Source: Candidatus Fonsibacter lacus (GTDB lineage Bacteria; Pseudomonadota; Alphaproteobacteria; Pelagibacterales; Pelagibacteraceae). From it: 7,559 bases of DNA. A model generated the notes under the pieces. That model did no database searches. It was not told where the DNA came from and saw only the letters and a program-made list of their open reading frames with translations. Location of the stretch: assembly GCA_010021145.1 (NCBI GenBank), contig RGRP01000035.1, forward strand, positions 1-7,559. The letters are read 5' to 3'. Numbering within the stretch: position 1 is the stretch's first letter; each line of letters begins with the position of its first letter. Shown here piece after piece: positions 1 to 6,738 of the stretch. The translations under genes were made by a program, and so were the position numbers.

Positions 1-49
1 GTATAGAGCCTAATATATAAGAGTAGAGCGTAACTATTAATAAATCCAT
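1..49 (-). CDS. plsY: Glycerol-3-phosphate acyltransferase PlsY, N-terminal fragment (cut by window edge)
   Basis: Only the first 16 codons are inside the window. They read MDLLIVTLYSYILGSI, and the next codon begins with C, as expected for Pro. PlsY is an integral inner-membrane enzyme that transfers an acyl group from acyl-phosphate to glycerol-3-phosphate, the first step of phospholipid synthesis. The fragment is a hydrophobic first helix ending in the Y-x-L-G-S-I-(P) motif that opens PlsY proteins. The ATG overlaps the TAA stop of the upstream dihydroorotase-like gene by one base (TAATG), so translation is probably coupled. A plsY after pyrC is, as I recall, a common alphaproteobacterial order. 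Identity rests on 16 residues plus synteny, so it is likely rather than certain. Confidence 0.72.
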   Translation of the reverse strand, partial: MDLLIVTLYSYILGSI

Positions 50-1338
50 TATCCCTCAAATACCAAATTTCCATTGATAAAAGTTTTTTCAACCTTACCT
101 TGCATTTTTCGTTTCTCAATTGCAGTATTTTTTGATTTTGATTTTATTTTTTCTTTTTCAACAACCCATGGCTTATCAAGGTTAACAACCGCTATATCGG
201 CATCACTACCGATGGATAAGTTTCCAGCATTGATATTTAATATTTTTGCAGGATTACAAGTTAAGGCTTTTACAAGTGTTTTTAGTTCACAAGATTGATT
301 GTGATAAAGTTCTAATGCTAGAGACAATAAAGTTTCAATACCTGAAGCGCCCGTTGTTGCTTGTTGGAATGGTAAACGCTTTGACTCTTCGTCTTCAGGT
401 TTGTGATCTGAAACTATAACATCGATCAATCCTTTTTTTACAGCATCGATAAGTGCTAAACGATCATTTTCAGTTCTAAGAGGAGGGGATAATTTTAAGA
501 AAGTTTTAAAGTCTCCAATGTCATTTTCATTTAATGATAAATTATTTATTGAAACTCCAGTTGTAAATTCTAGCCCCCTTTTTTTATAAGCTTCAATCAC
601 TGGAAGCGATGCTTTAGAAGAGATGGTAGATATATGATATCTATTTTTATAAAGCTCTAACAAACTTAAATCTCTTTCTATAATAATTTTTTCTGCAATA
701 TCTGGAATACCTTTTAGTCCTAATCTAGTAGAAATTTCACCTTCATTAATTGCTCCGTTTGCTGATAGCTCATTATCTTGGGGAAATTGAATAATTAAAC
801 TATTCAAATTTTTTGAATAATTAAATATTTTATCCATTACTCTATTATTTTGAACGCATTTAATTCCATCTGTAAAACCAATAGCACCAATAATTCCTAG
901 CAATCCAAACTCTGACATTTCATTACCCTCAAGATTTTTTGTAAGAGTGGCTAATGGATAGATTTTAATTTGTGATTTGTCCTTTGCTCTTCTTTTTGTA
1001 AAATCCAGTATAGAGCCATTATCAATTACTGGCATAGTATTTGGCATTGTTACAACAGAGGTTACACCCCCTGATAAAGCTGCTTCACTTAAAGTTCTAA
1101 AATTTTCTTTGTATTCAAAGCCTGGTTCTCCAACAAATACTCTCATATCAACAATTCCTGGAATTGAGATATTACCTTTACAGTCTATAGTTTCGCAGTC
1201 TTTAGGAGCGTTATCTTTAGTTACTTTTTTTCCTATTGCTTTAATCTTTCCATTTTCATCAATTAAAATTCCACCAACTTCATCAATATTATTTTGCGGA
1301 TCTATTATTCGAGTATTAATTAAAAGTTTCATTTTCAT
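49..1338 (-). CDS. pyrC': Dihydroorotase-like protein lacking metal ligands (non-catalytic PyrC', partner of PyrB)
   Basis: A full-length (429 aa) member of the dihydroorotase/amidohydrolase family. N-terminal beta-sandwich strands (about 1-55) lead into the barrel at PGIVDMRVFVGEPG (60-73), and the C-terminal sandwich returns at GSDADIAVVNLDKPW (377-391). Active dihydroorotases carry HxH where this protein has R66-V-F68. The family's later metal histidines also appear lost: the usual HCED region reads QFPQD (184-188), and the HVS region reads TIS (238-240). Asp157 and Asp311 (in SDHKP) remain. Loss of HxH should abolish metal binding, so it is unlikely to convert carbamoyl-aspartate to dihydroorotate. 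The family precedent is Pseudomonas PyrC', an inactive homologue needed to assemble active aspartate transcarbamoylase. The ATG overlaps the pyrB stop (ATGA); a second in-frame ATG at 1332 is possible. The frame is intact and the rest of the fold is conserved, so a structural role fits better than decay. An active dihydroorotase should lie elsewhere. Confidence 0.9.
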   Translation of the reverse strand: MKMKLLINTRIIDPQNNIDEVGGILIDENGKIKAIGKKVTKDNAPKDCETIDCKGNISIPGIVDMRVFVGEPGFEYKENFRTLSEAALSGGVTSVVTMPNTMPVIDNGSILDFTKRRAKDKSQIKIYPLATLTKNLEGNEMSEFGLLGIIGAIGFTDGIKCVQNNRVMDKIFNYSKNLNSLIIQFPQDNELSANGAINEGEISTRLGLKGIPDIAEKIIIERDLSLLELYKNRYHISTISSKASLPVIEAYKKRGLEFTTGVSINNLSLNENDIGDFKTFLKLSPPLRTENDRLALIDAVKKGLIDVIVSDHKPEDEESKRLPFQQATTGASGIETLLSLALELYHNQSCELKTLVKALTCNPAKILNINAGNLSIGSDADIAVVNLDKPWVVEKEKIKSKSKNTAIEKRKMQGKVEKTFINGNLVFEG

Positions 1339-2282
1339 TTATTATTTCCGCAGATAATTTTTAAACAAGCCATTCTAACGGCAACTCCCATTTCAACTTG
1401 TTCTTTGATAATACTTCGATTGATGTCATCAGCTAATGTCGTATCAATTTCAACGCCTCTGTTCATCGGTCCGGGATGCATAATGAGTGCATGTGGATGA
1501 GCTTTAGTAATTTTTTTATAATCTAGACCATAAAATTCATAATACTCTCTTGTTGAAGGCACATAGGATCCTTGCATACGTTCAGTTTGAAGTCTTAACA
1601 TCATAACAATGTCAGATCCTTCTAAGCCTTTGTTCATATCCGTGAATGCTTTAACTCCAAGACTTTCAATATTCTTTGGCATTAAAGTTGGAGGAGCAAT
1701 TACTCTAACTTCAGCTCCCAGCATATTAAGCAAGTAGATATTTGATCTTGCAACTCTTGAGTGCATTATATCTCCACAGATTGCAATTCTTAAACCTTCT
1801 ATTTTGCCTTTTTTAATTCTGATTGTAAGCGCATCAAGTAATGCTTGAGTTGGATGTTCTCTCCAGCCGTCCCCGGCATTAATCACTGAGCAATTTACTT
1901 TTTGTGCTAAAAGATTTGCAGCACCAGAGTCTTGGTGTCTAATAATTAAAACATCAGGATGCATGGCATTTAAAGTCATTGCTGTATCAATTAAAGTTTC
2001 ACCTTTTTTGATTGCTGAGTTTGAAACATTCATATTCATCACATCAGCTCCTAATCTTTTTCCAGCAAGTTCGAATGAACTTAAAGTTCTTGTAGAAGAT
2101 TCAAAGAATAAATTAATTTGAGTTTTGCCAGTTAGGATATTTAATTTTTTTTGTTCTCTTTTATTAAAGTCAACAAATTGCATTGACTCATCAAGAATAT
2201 AATTAACTTCGGGAATAGAAAGAGATTGAATGCCTAAAAGGTGTTTGTGTCTGAATTTAACAGCTTCTTTTTGTATAGCCAT
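1335..2282 (-). CDS. pyrB: Aspartate carbamoyltransferase catalytic subunit
   Basis: This cytoplasmic enzyme condenses carbamoyl phosphate and aspartate to N-carbamoyl-aspartate, the committed step of pyrimidine synthesis. The 315-aa product has the full family signature: RHKHLLGI near the N-terminus (11-18), the carbamoyl-phosphate loop ESSTRT (61-66), the 80s-loop lysines IKKGET (91-96) that reach into the neighbouring active site, GDGWREHPTQ (137-146), HSRVARS (174-180), the aspartate-binding LRLQ (229-232), and HPGPMNRG (269-276). No catalytic residue seems missing. I start at the ATG at 2282 because the homologous part begins about 10 residues later and an AGAG lies 9 nt upstream. The frame stays open to a TTG at 2321, which would give 328 aa, but no Shine-Dalgarno is seen there. 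It follows ruvX after a 57-nt gap and overlaps pyrC' by 4 nt (ATGA), implying co-translation with its probable structural partner. No separate regulatory subunit (pyrI) is nearby. Confidence 0.96.
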   Translation of the reverse strand: MAIQKEAVKFRHKHLLGIQSLSIPEVNYILDESMQFVDFNKREQKKLNILTGKTQINLFFESSTRTLSSFELAGKRLGADVMNMNVSNSAIKKGETLIDTAMTLNAMHPDVLIIRHQDSGAANLLAQKVNCSVINAGDGWREHPTQALLDALTIRIKKGKIEGLRIAICGDIMHSRVARSNIYLLNMLGAEVRVIAPPTLMPKNIESLGVKAFTDMNKGLEGSDIVMMLRLQTERMQGSYVPSTREYYEFYGLDYKKITKAHPHALIMHPGPMNRGVEIDTTLADDINRSIIKEQVEMGVAVRMACLKIICGNNK

Positions 2283-2339
2283 TAAAAGCAACTCTATACT
2301 TGCTAACTGTAAAGCTTGCAAGCATTAAATCAAAATAAC

Positions 2340-2819
2340 TTATTTTGTTTGATTTTTATAATAATCAATAAAGCCTTGTAAAATAAAGGCGGCAGAATTC
2401 TCATCTAATTTTTTTTGCTTCTTTGTCACATTAATGGATAATTCTGACATCCCTTTATAAGCACCTTCACTTGAAAGTCTTTCATCCCAAAGGGTCACTG
2501 GAATTGATAATTGTTCAGTTAAACTTTTAGAAAAATCTCGAGCGGATTGAGCTCTTGGACCAAGAGAACCATCCATATTAATTGGATTGCCAACAACTAT
2601 TCCCTCAATGTTATTTTCTTTAATTATATTTTTTATTTCACTTATAAAAAATTTAAGTTGTGTAAATTCAATTGAAGTTAAAGGAGTTGCGATATTATGA
2701 TTTTCATCACAAATAGAGATGCCTATATTTTTTTTTCCATGATCAATTCCAATTAATCTAGATTGTTTATTTATTATTTCTGCAAATTTATCGTTCTCTA
2801 ATAGGTTGTAAGTTTTCAT
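2340..2819 (-). CDS. ruvX: RuvX/YqgF family Holliday-junction resolvase-like, putative pre-16S rRNA nuclease
   Basis: A 159-aa RNase H-fold protein of the YqgF/RuvX family. Members are linked to maturation of the 16S rRNA 5' end and, in some species, to Holliday-junction cleavage. Which activity applies here cannot be read from the sequence. Visible motifs are LIGIDHGKKNIGIS (22-35) with acidic residue D26, IVVGNPINMDGS (74-85), WDERLSS (111-117), and LDENSAAFIL (138-147) with D139, matching the family's Asp-containing core. The first ~20 residues form a leader before the fold, which is usual in alphaproteobacterial members, so the ATG at 2819 is acceptable. It is the first gene of the leftward unit ruvX-pyrB-pyrC'-plsY. 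Its start codon is only 37 bp from that of gatC on the other strand. Product length is normal for the family. Confidence 0.93.
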   Translation of the reverse strand: MKTYNLLENDKFAEIINKQSRLIGIDHGKKNIGISICDENHNIATPLTSIEFTQLKFFISEIKNIIKENNIEGIVVGNPINMDGSLGPRAQSARDFSKSLTEQLSIPVTLWDERLSSEGAYKGMSELSINVTKKQKKLDENSAAFILQGFIDYYKNQTK

Positions 2820-2856
2820 TAAAATGTTAATTTAGCTAGATTTACCATTAAGTCTA
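2820..2856. promoter_or_regulatory. Divergent intergenic region, presumed promoters for ruvX and gatC units
   Basis: These 37 bp separate the divergent start codons of ruvX (leftward) and gatC (rightward). Both downstream units are tightly packed, so their promoters most likely lie here or intrude into the opposite gene. On the minus strand a perfect TTGACA occurs at 2863..2858, overlapping the gatC start codon, but a 17-nt spacer leads only to TCTAGC, a poor -10. On the plus strand TTGTAA at 2806-2811, inside ruvX, is followed by AT-rich DNA with no convincing -10. No clear Shine-Dalgarno precedes either gene. The function is inferred from gene arrangement, not from a well-matched promoter. 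Confidence 0.4.
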
Positions 2857-3144
2857 ATGTCAATTAATAAAGATACTATTAAGAAAATATCAAAGCTAGC
2901 CAGGATATCAGTAACTAACGAAGAAACTGATCGACTTGAAAAAGATTTAAATTCCATTTTAAAATTTGTTGAGCAATTAAAAGAACTTAATACCGATAAA
3001 ATTGCTCCTATAGCTTCAGTCTCAGATCAAGCCCTAACGATGAATAAAGATGAGATTAAAAAAATTAATGAGAAAGAGGAAATATTAAAGAACGCACCAG
3101 AGAAAAATTCGAATTATTATATTGTTCCAAAGGTTATTGAATAA
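2857..3144 (+). CDS. gatC: Aspartyl/glutamyl-tRNA amidotransferase subunit C
   Basis: The small 95-aa subunit of GatCAB, a cytoplasmic complex that amidates Glu-tRNA(Gln) and Asp-tRNA(Asn). In known structures GatC wraps around the GatA-GatB interface as a belt and stabilises it; it has no active site. The sequence follows the family pattern: an N-terminal helix IKKISKLARISVTNEE (8-23), a second helix with LNSILKFVEQLKELNT (31-46), the IAPIASV linker (49-55), and the C-terminal NAPEKNSNYYIVPKVIE (79-95), whose VPKVIE end is typical. Length is normal. It opens the rightward unit, and gatA starts 2 nt after its TAA. The ATG is the natural start because the family's first helix begins a few residues in. 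Confidence 0.95.
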   Translation: MSINKDTIKKISKLARISVTNEETDRLEKDLNSILKFVEQLKELNTDKIAPIASVSDQALTMNKDEIKKINEKEEILKNAPEKNSNYYIVPKVIE

Positions 3145-3146
3145 AT

Positions 3147-4610
3147 ATGACGGAACTTACAAAATTAACATTAGTCGAGAGCATAAAGCATGTTAAAGAA
3201 AAAAAATGCAGCGCTACAGAATTAGTCAGCGCTTATGTTAAAAGAATAGAAAAATCAGACAAATTAAACTGCTTTAATACAAAGGATTTAGAAAATGCAG
3301 TTAATAAGGCTAAAAAAATTGATACTAATAAAAAACTGGATAAAGCATTAGTCGGAGCTCCAATTGCTGTAAAAGACTTATTTTGCACTAAGGGTGTAAA
3401 AACAACTGCTTCAAGCAAGATTCTATCGAATTTTATTCCAACATATGAGTCTACTGTTACTGAAAAACTTTGGAATGAAGATGCAATCTTAATTGGCAAA
3501 CTTAACTCAGATGAATTTGCAATGGGTTCATCAAATGAGACGAGTAATTTTGGAAATGTTTTAAATCCATATCGTTTAAATAATGAAAATCTTGTTCCAG
3601 GCGGATCATCCGGAGGATGTGCTAGCGCCGTCGCCGCCGATTTAACATGCGCAACCGTTGGAACAGATACTGGGGGAAGTATTCGTCAACCTGCTGCATT
3701 TACAGGCATTGTCGGTTTAAAGCCTACTTATGGTCGATGCTCTAGATGGGGGATAGTAGCATTTGCATCTTCTTTAGATCAAGCGGGACCCATGACCAAA
3801 GATGTTCGAGACGCTGCCTTAATGCTCGATGTTATTTCTGGTTATGATGATAAAGACTCAACTTCAGCAAATAAGCCTAAGAGTTCATTTTTAAATTCAC
3901 TAAAAAATAATGTTAAGGGATTAAAAGTTGGAGTTCCAAAAGAATATCGCGTCGATAATATGCCAAAAGAAGTGGATGATTTGTGGCAAGAAGGAATTAA
4001 AATTTTAAAAGATAATGGTGCGATTGTTAAAGATATTTCATTACCCCATACAAAATATGCTCTTCCAACTTATTATATTATTGCACCAGCGGAAGCTTCA
4101 TCAAATTTAGCAAGATACGATGGTGTTAGATATGGATTTAGAGCAGAGGGAAAAGACTTAACAGAGATGTATGAAAACACGAGATCAAAAGGTTTTGGCG
4201 CCGAAGTTAAAAGAAGGATTATGATTGGAACTTACGTTTTGTCATCAGGATATTATGATGCTTATTATTTAAAAGCTCAAAAAGTTAGAAATTTAATCAA
4301 AATGGATTTTGATAATGTCTATAAAGATGTTGATGTTATTTTAACCCCAACTACTCCAACGCCAGCTTTTAAATTTGGTGAAAATACAGACGATCCAATT
4401 GCAATGTATTTAAATGATATATTTACAGTGACTGCAAACTTAGCCGGTCTTCCAGCTATATCTTTACCAATAAAATATAATAAAGATGGATTGCCATTAG
4501 CGTTACAATTATTTGGAAAATCTTTTGATGAACAAACCTTATTAAATACCGCGTATTCAATAGAACAGCAGGTTAATTTTAAATCACAAGTAAAAGATTG
4601 GTGGATGTAA
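3147..4610 (+). CDS. gatA: Aspartyl/glutamyl-tRNA amidotransferase subunit A (glutaminase)
   Basis: GatA is the amidase-signature subunit that hydrolyses glutamine and feeds ammonia to GatB. The 487-aa length is normal. The Ser-cisSer-Lys triad is visible: K76 in PIAVKDLF, cis-Ser S154 in PGGSSGG (151-157), and nucleophile S178 in GTDTGGSIRQPA (172-183). The 24-residue spacing of the two serines matches characterised GatA proteins. GLKPTYGR (190-197) and SLDQAGP (209-215) complete the amidase signature. The C-terminal part has the family's TPTTP and LAGLPAISLP segments. The start ATG lies 2 nt after gatC, and the TAA shares one base with the gatB ATG. A short G+C-rich island sits over the cis-Ser motif (see findings). 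Together with gatB this points to an organism using the indirect route for Gln-tRNA and/or Asn-tRNA; the window cannot show which of GlnRS or AsnRS is absent. Confidence 0.97.
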   Translation: MTELTKLTLVESIKHVKEKKCSATELVSAYVKRIEKSDKLNCFNTKDLENAVNKAKKIDTNKKLDKALVGAPIAVKDLFCTKGVKTTASSKILSNFIPTYESTVTEKLWNEDAILIGKLNSDEFAMGSSNETSNFGNVLNPYRLNNENLVPGGSSGGCASAVAADLTCATVGTDTGGSIRQPAAFTGIVGLKPTYGRCSRWGIVAFASSLDQAGPMTKDVRDAALMLDVISGYDDKDSTSANKPKSSFLNSLKNNVKGLKVGVPKEYRVDNMPKEVDDLWQEGIKILKDNGAIVKDISLPHTKYALPTYYIIAPAEASSNLARYDGVRYGFRAEGKDLTEMYENTRSKGFGAEVKRRIMIGTYVLSSGYYDAYYLKAQKVRNLIKMDFDNVYKDVDVILTPTTPTPAFKFGENTDDPIAMYLNDIFTVTANLAGLPAISLPIKYNKDGLPLALQLFGKSFDEQTLLNTAYSIEQQVNFKSQVKDWWM

Positions 4611-6076
4611 TGAGCGATAAAGAATTTAATTATTATATTTCTGGAGAAACAGGAAAATGGGAAGTTGTAATTGGACTAGAAGTGCATGCGCAAGTAAGTT
4701 CAAATGCTAAATTATTTTCTTCTTCTGCAACTAAATTTGGTTCAGAGCCAAATTCACAAGTAAGTTTAATTGACGCGGCAATGCCAGGAATGTTGCCCGT
4801 GATTAATAAATTTTGCGTTGAACAAGCAGTTAAGACGGGTCTTGGATTAAAAGCTAAAATTAATTTACTTTCAGTGTTTGATAGAAAAAATTATTTTTAT
4901 GCTGACTTACCCCAAGGCTATCAAATCTCACAATTTAAACATCCTATTGTCGGTGAAGGAGAGGTAATTCTTGATATGCCTTATGGAACTAAAAAAATTG
5001 GAATTGAAAGACTTCATCTTGAGCAAGATGCTGGAAAAAGTTTACACGACCAAGATCCAACCAAAACATTTATTGATTTGAATAGATCAGGTGTTGCACT
5101 CATGGAAATTGTAAGCAAACCAGACTTAAGATCACCTGAAGAGGTTGCTGAATATATAAAAAAATTAAGATCTATTATGCGTTATTTAGGAACTTGCGAT
5201 GGAAATATGGAGGAAGGATCGTTAAGAGCAGATGTTAACGTATCTGTTAGAAAAGCAGGTAGCAAAGATTTTGGAACTCGCTGTGAAATTAAAAACGTTA
5301 ATTCAATAAAGTTTATGCAACAAGCCATTCAATATGAAGCAAAAAGACAAGTTGAATTATTAGAAGAGGGTAAGAAAATTGATCAAGAAACAAGATTATT
5401 TGACACTAAAAAAAATGAAACGCGACAAATGCGTAGCAAAGAAGATGCTCATGATTACAGATATTTTCCAGATCCAGATCTTCCTCCTTTAAAATTTGAG
5501 CAATCTTTTGTTGATGGAATTAAACAAAAATTACCTGAATTACCTGATGATAAAAAAGAGCGTTTAATAAAAGACTATAAACTTTCTAATTACGAAGCTG
5601 GTGTTTTGATATCTGACAAAGATACCTCAGATTATTTTGAAGATATTGCAAAAAATTCTGATGTAAAACTTGCAATTAATTGGGTGATTGGCGATTTGTT
5701 TGCAGCTTTAAATAAGATTGGAAAGTCTATCAAAGATTCCCCAATTTCATCTAAAAATTTAGCAAAATTAATAGATTTAATAAAAAATAATACGATTTCA
5801 GGAAGAATTGCAAAAGAAGTTTTTGAATTGATGATTAATGATAACCGAGATCCAAAAGTTATTGTTGAAGAAAAAGGACTTATTCAAGAAAGCAATGTTG
5901 GCGAATTAGAAAAGATTATTGAAAAAGTTTTAAAAGAAAACGCTGATAAAGTAGCTGAATACAAATCAGGCAAAGATAAATTATTTGGCTTCTTTGTAGG
6001 CTCAGTAATTAAAGAGTCCAAAGGTAAGGCTAATCCTGCTCTTGTTAATGAAATTTTAAAGAAAAAACTTTCATAA
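4610..6076 (+). CDS. gatB: Aspartyl/glutamyl-tRNA amidotransferase subunit B
   Basis: GatB is the kinase/transamidase subunit. It activates the Glu or Asp side chain on the mischarged tRNA with ATP and replaces it with ammonia channelled from GatA. The product is 488 aa. The catalytic cradle shows GLEVHAQ (22-28, metal-ligand type His26), DLPQGYQISQF, IERLHLEQDAGK (132-143), DGNMEEGSLRADVN (197-210), GTRCEIKNVNS (222-232) and DYRYFPDPDLPP (282-293). From about residue 330 follows the helical and YqeY-like tRNA-binding tail, ending GKANPALVNEILKKKLS. I choose the ATG at 4610, which overlaps the gatA stop (TAATG) and has GGTGG 5 nt upstream. In-frame TTG at 4598 and GTG at 4601 would add up to four residues inside gatA and look less likely. 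The next gene starts after one base. Confidence 0.97.
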   Translation: MSDKEFNYYISGETGKWEVVIGLEVHAQVSSNAKLFSSSATKFGSEPNSQVSLIDAAMPGMLPVINKFCVEQAVKTGLGLKAKINLLSVFDRKNYFYADLPQGYQISQFKHPIVGEGEVILDMPYGTKKIGIERLHLEQDAGKSLHDQDPTKTFIDLNRSGVALMEIVSKPDLRSPEEVAEYIKKLRSIMRYLGTCDGNMEEGSLRADVNVSVRKAGSKDFGTRCEIKNVNSIKFMQQAIQYEAKRQVELLEEGKKIDQETRLFDTKKNETRQMRSKEDAHDYRYFPDPDLPPLKFEQSFVDGIKQKLPELPDDKKERLIKDYKLSNYEAGVLISDKDTSDYFEDIAKNSDVKLAINWVIGDLFAALNKIGKSIKDSPISSKNLAKLIDLIKNNTISGRIAKEVFELMINDNRDPKVIVEEKGLIQESNVGELEKIIEKVLKENADKVAEYKSGKDKLFGFFVGSVIKESKGKANPALVNEILKKKLS

Positions 6077-6077
6077 A

Positions 6078-6737
6078 GTGTTTAAGTCAATCGAATCTTC
6101 ACCTGAATTACAGCAGTATCTTTTTAAAACAGGTATTCATGAACATCCTTTGCAAAAAGAACTTAGAGAGTTTACAGAAAAAAATTTAGGTAATGCCGCA
6201 ACAATGCAAATCAGTCCAGATCAAGGGGCTTTACTTCAATTTATTATTAAAAGCTCAAACATTCAGAATTGTTTAGAAATTGGAACCTTCACCGGATATA
6301 GCGCCTTAACGATGGCCTTAGCGCTGCCCGAGAATGGTTCTATTGTTAGTTTAGATATTGATAAAAATAATACAGATATTGCTAAAAAATATTGGAGCAA
6401 ACATAGTGCGGGCAAAAAAATTGATTTCATTTTGGCGCCAGCATTAGACACAATGGATGAATTTATTAATCAGGATCGAATTTTTGATCTAATTTTTATT
6501 GATGCTGATAAAAAGAATTATAAAAATTATTTTCTAAAATCACTAGAGCTTTTAGAAAAAGATGGAATTATTATTATTGATAACACTCTTTGGAAAGGAA
6601 AAGTTGCCAATCAGAATATTCATGATGATCAAACAAATTCTATAAGAGAATTTAATAAATTTGTTAAAGATTTTAAGGGAACCGAGAGTATGATATTGTC
6701 AATAGCAGACGGCATGACTCTTTGTAGAAAGTTATAA
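6078..6737 (+). CDS. Class I SAM-dependent O-methyltransferase (YrrM/TrmR-like), candidate tRNA 5-hydroxyuridine methyltransferase
   Basis: A 219-aa methyltransferase of the Methyltransf_3/COG4122 family, which includes catechol and caffeoyl-CoA O-methyltransferases and Bacillus TrmR (YrrM). Seen: the QISPDQGALLQFII entry motif (44-57), SAM motif I LEIGTFTGYSAL (66-77), acidic end of strand 2 in SLDID (91-95), metal and substrate motif FIDADKKNY (140-148), the second metal site IIDNTLWKGKV (166-176) with D168-N169, and the closing ADGMTLCRK (210-218). The presumed divalent-metal ligands D142, D168 and N169 are all present, so it should be active. It starts with GTG one base after the gatB stop; no internal ATG would retain the N-terminal helices. 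trhO follows after one base. Family membership alone does not give the substrate. The fixed pairing with TrhO, which makes 5-hydroxyuridine in tRNA, makes methylation of ho5U34 to mo5U34 the best hypothesis; a small phenolic substrate is the alternative. Confidence 0.88.
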   Translation: MFKSIESSPELQQYLFKTGIHEHPLQKELREFTEKNLGNAATMQISPDQGALLQFIIKSSNIQNCLEIGTFTGYSALTMALALPENGSIVSLDIDKNNTDIAKKYWSKHSAGKKIDFILAPALDTMDEFINQDRIFDLIFIDADKKNYKNYFLKSLELLEKDGIIIIDNTLWKGKVANQNIHDDQTNSIREFNKFVKDFKGTESMILSIADGMTLCRKL

Positions 6738-6738
6738 A

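Noticed and set aside
49..1338. Calling the dihydroorotase homologue a pseudogene because its metal ligands are missing.
   Set aside because: The frame is complete, the start is coupled to pyrB, the length is normal and non-active-site family motifs are preserved. That fits selection for a structural role, not decay.
977..1357. An open frame of 126 codons on the plus strand opposite pyrC'.
   Set aside because: It lies almost entirely antisense to a well-supported gene, has no recognisable motif, and such frames are common opposite AT-rich coding DNA. The same applies to the shorter antisense frames at 74-298, 3233-3499, 6263-6451 and 6792-6998.
2314..2323. Perfect 10-bp palindrome GCTTGCAAGC between ruvX and pyrB, considered as an operator or terminator.
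   Set aside because: It has no loop, no following T-run on the transcribed strand and no second copy in the window, so chance is an adequate explanation.
4598..4609. Upstream TTG/GTG starts for gatB.
   Set aside because: They add only three or four residues inside gatA, while the ATG at 4610 forms a typical TAATG junction with GGTGG at a suitable distance.
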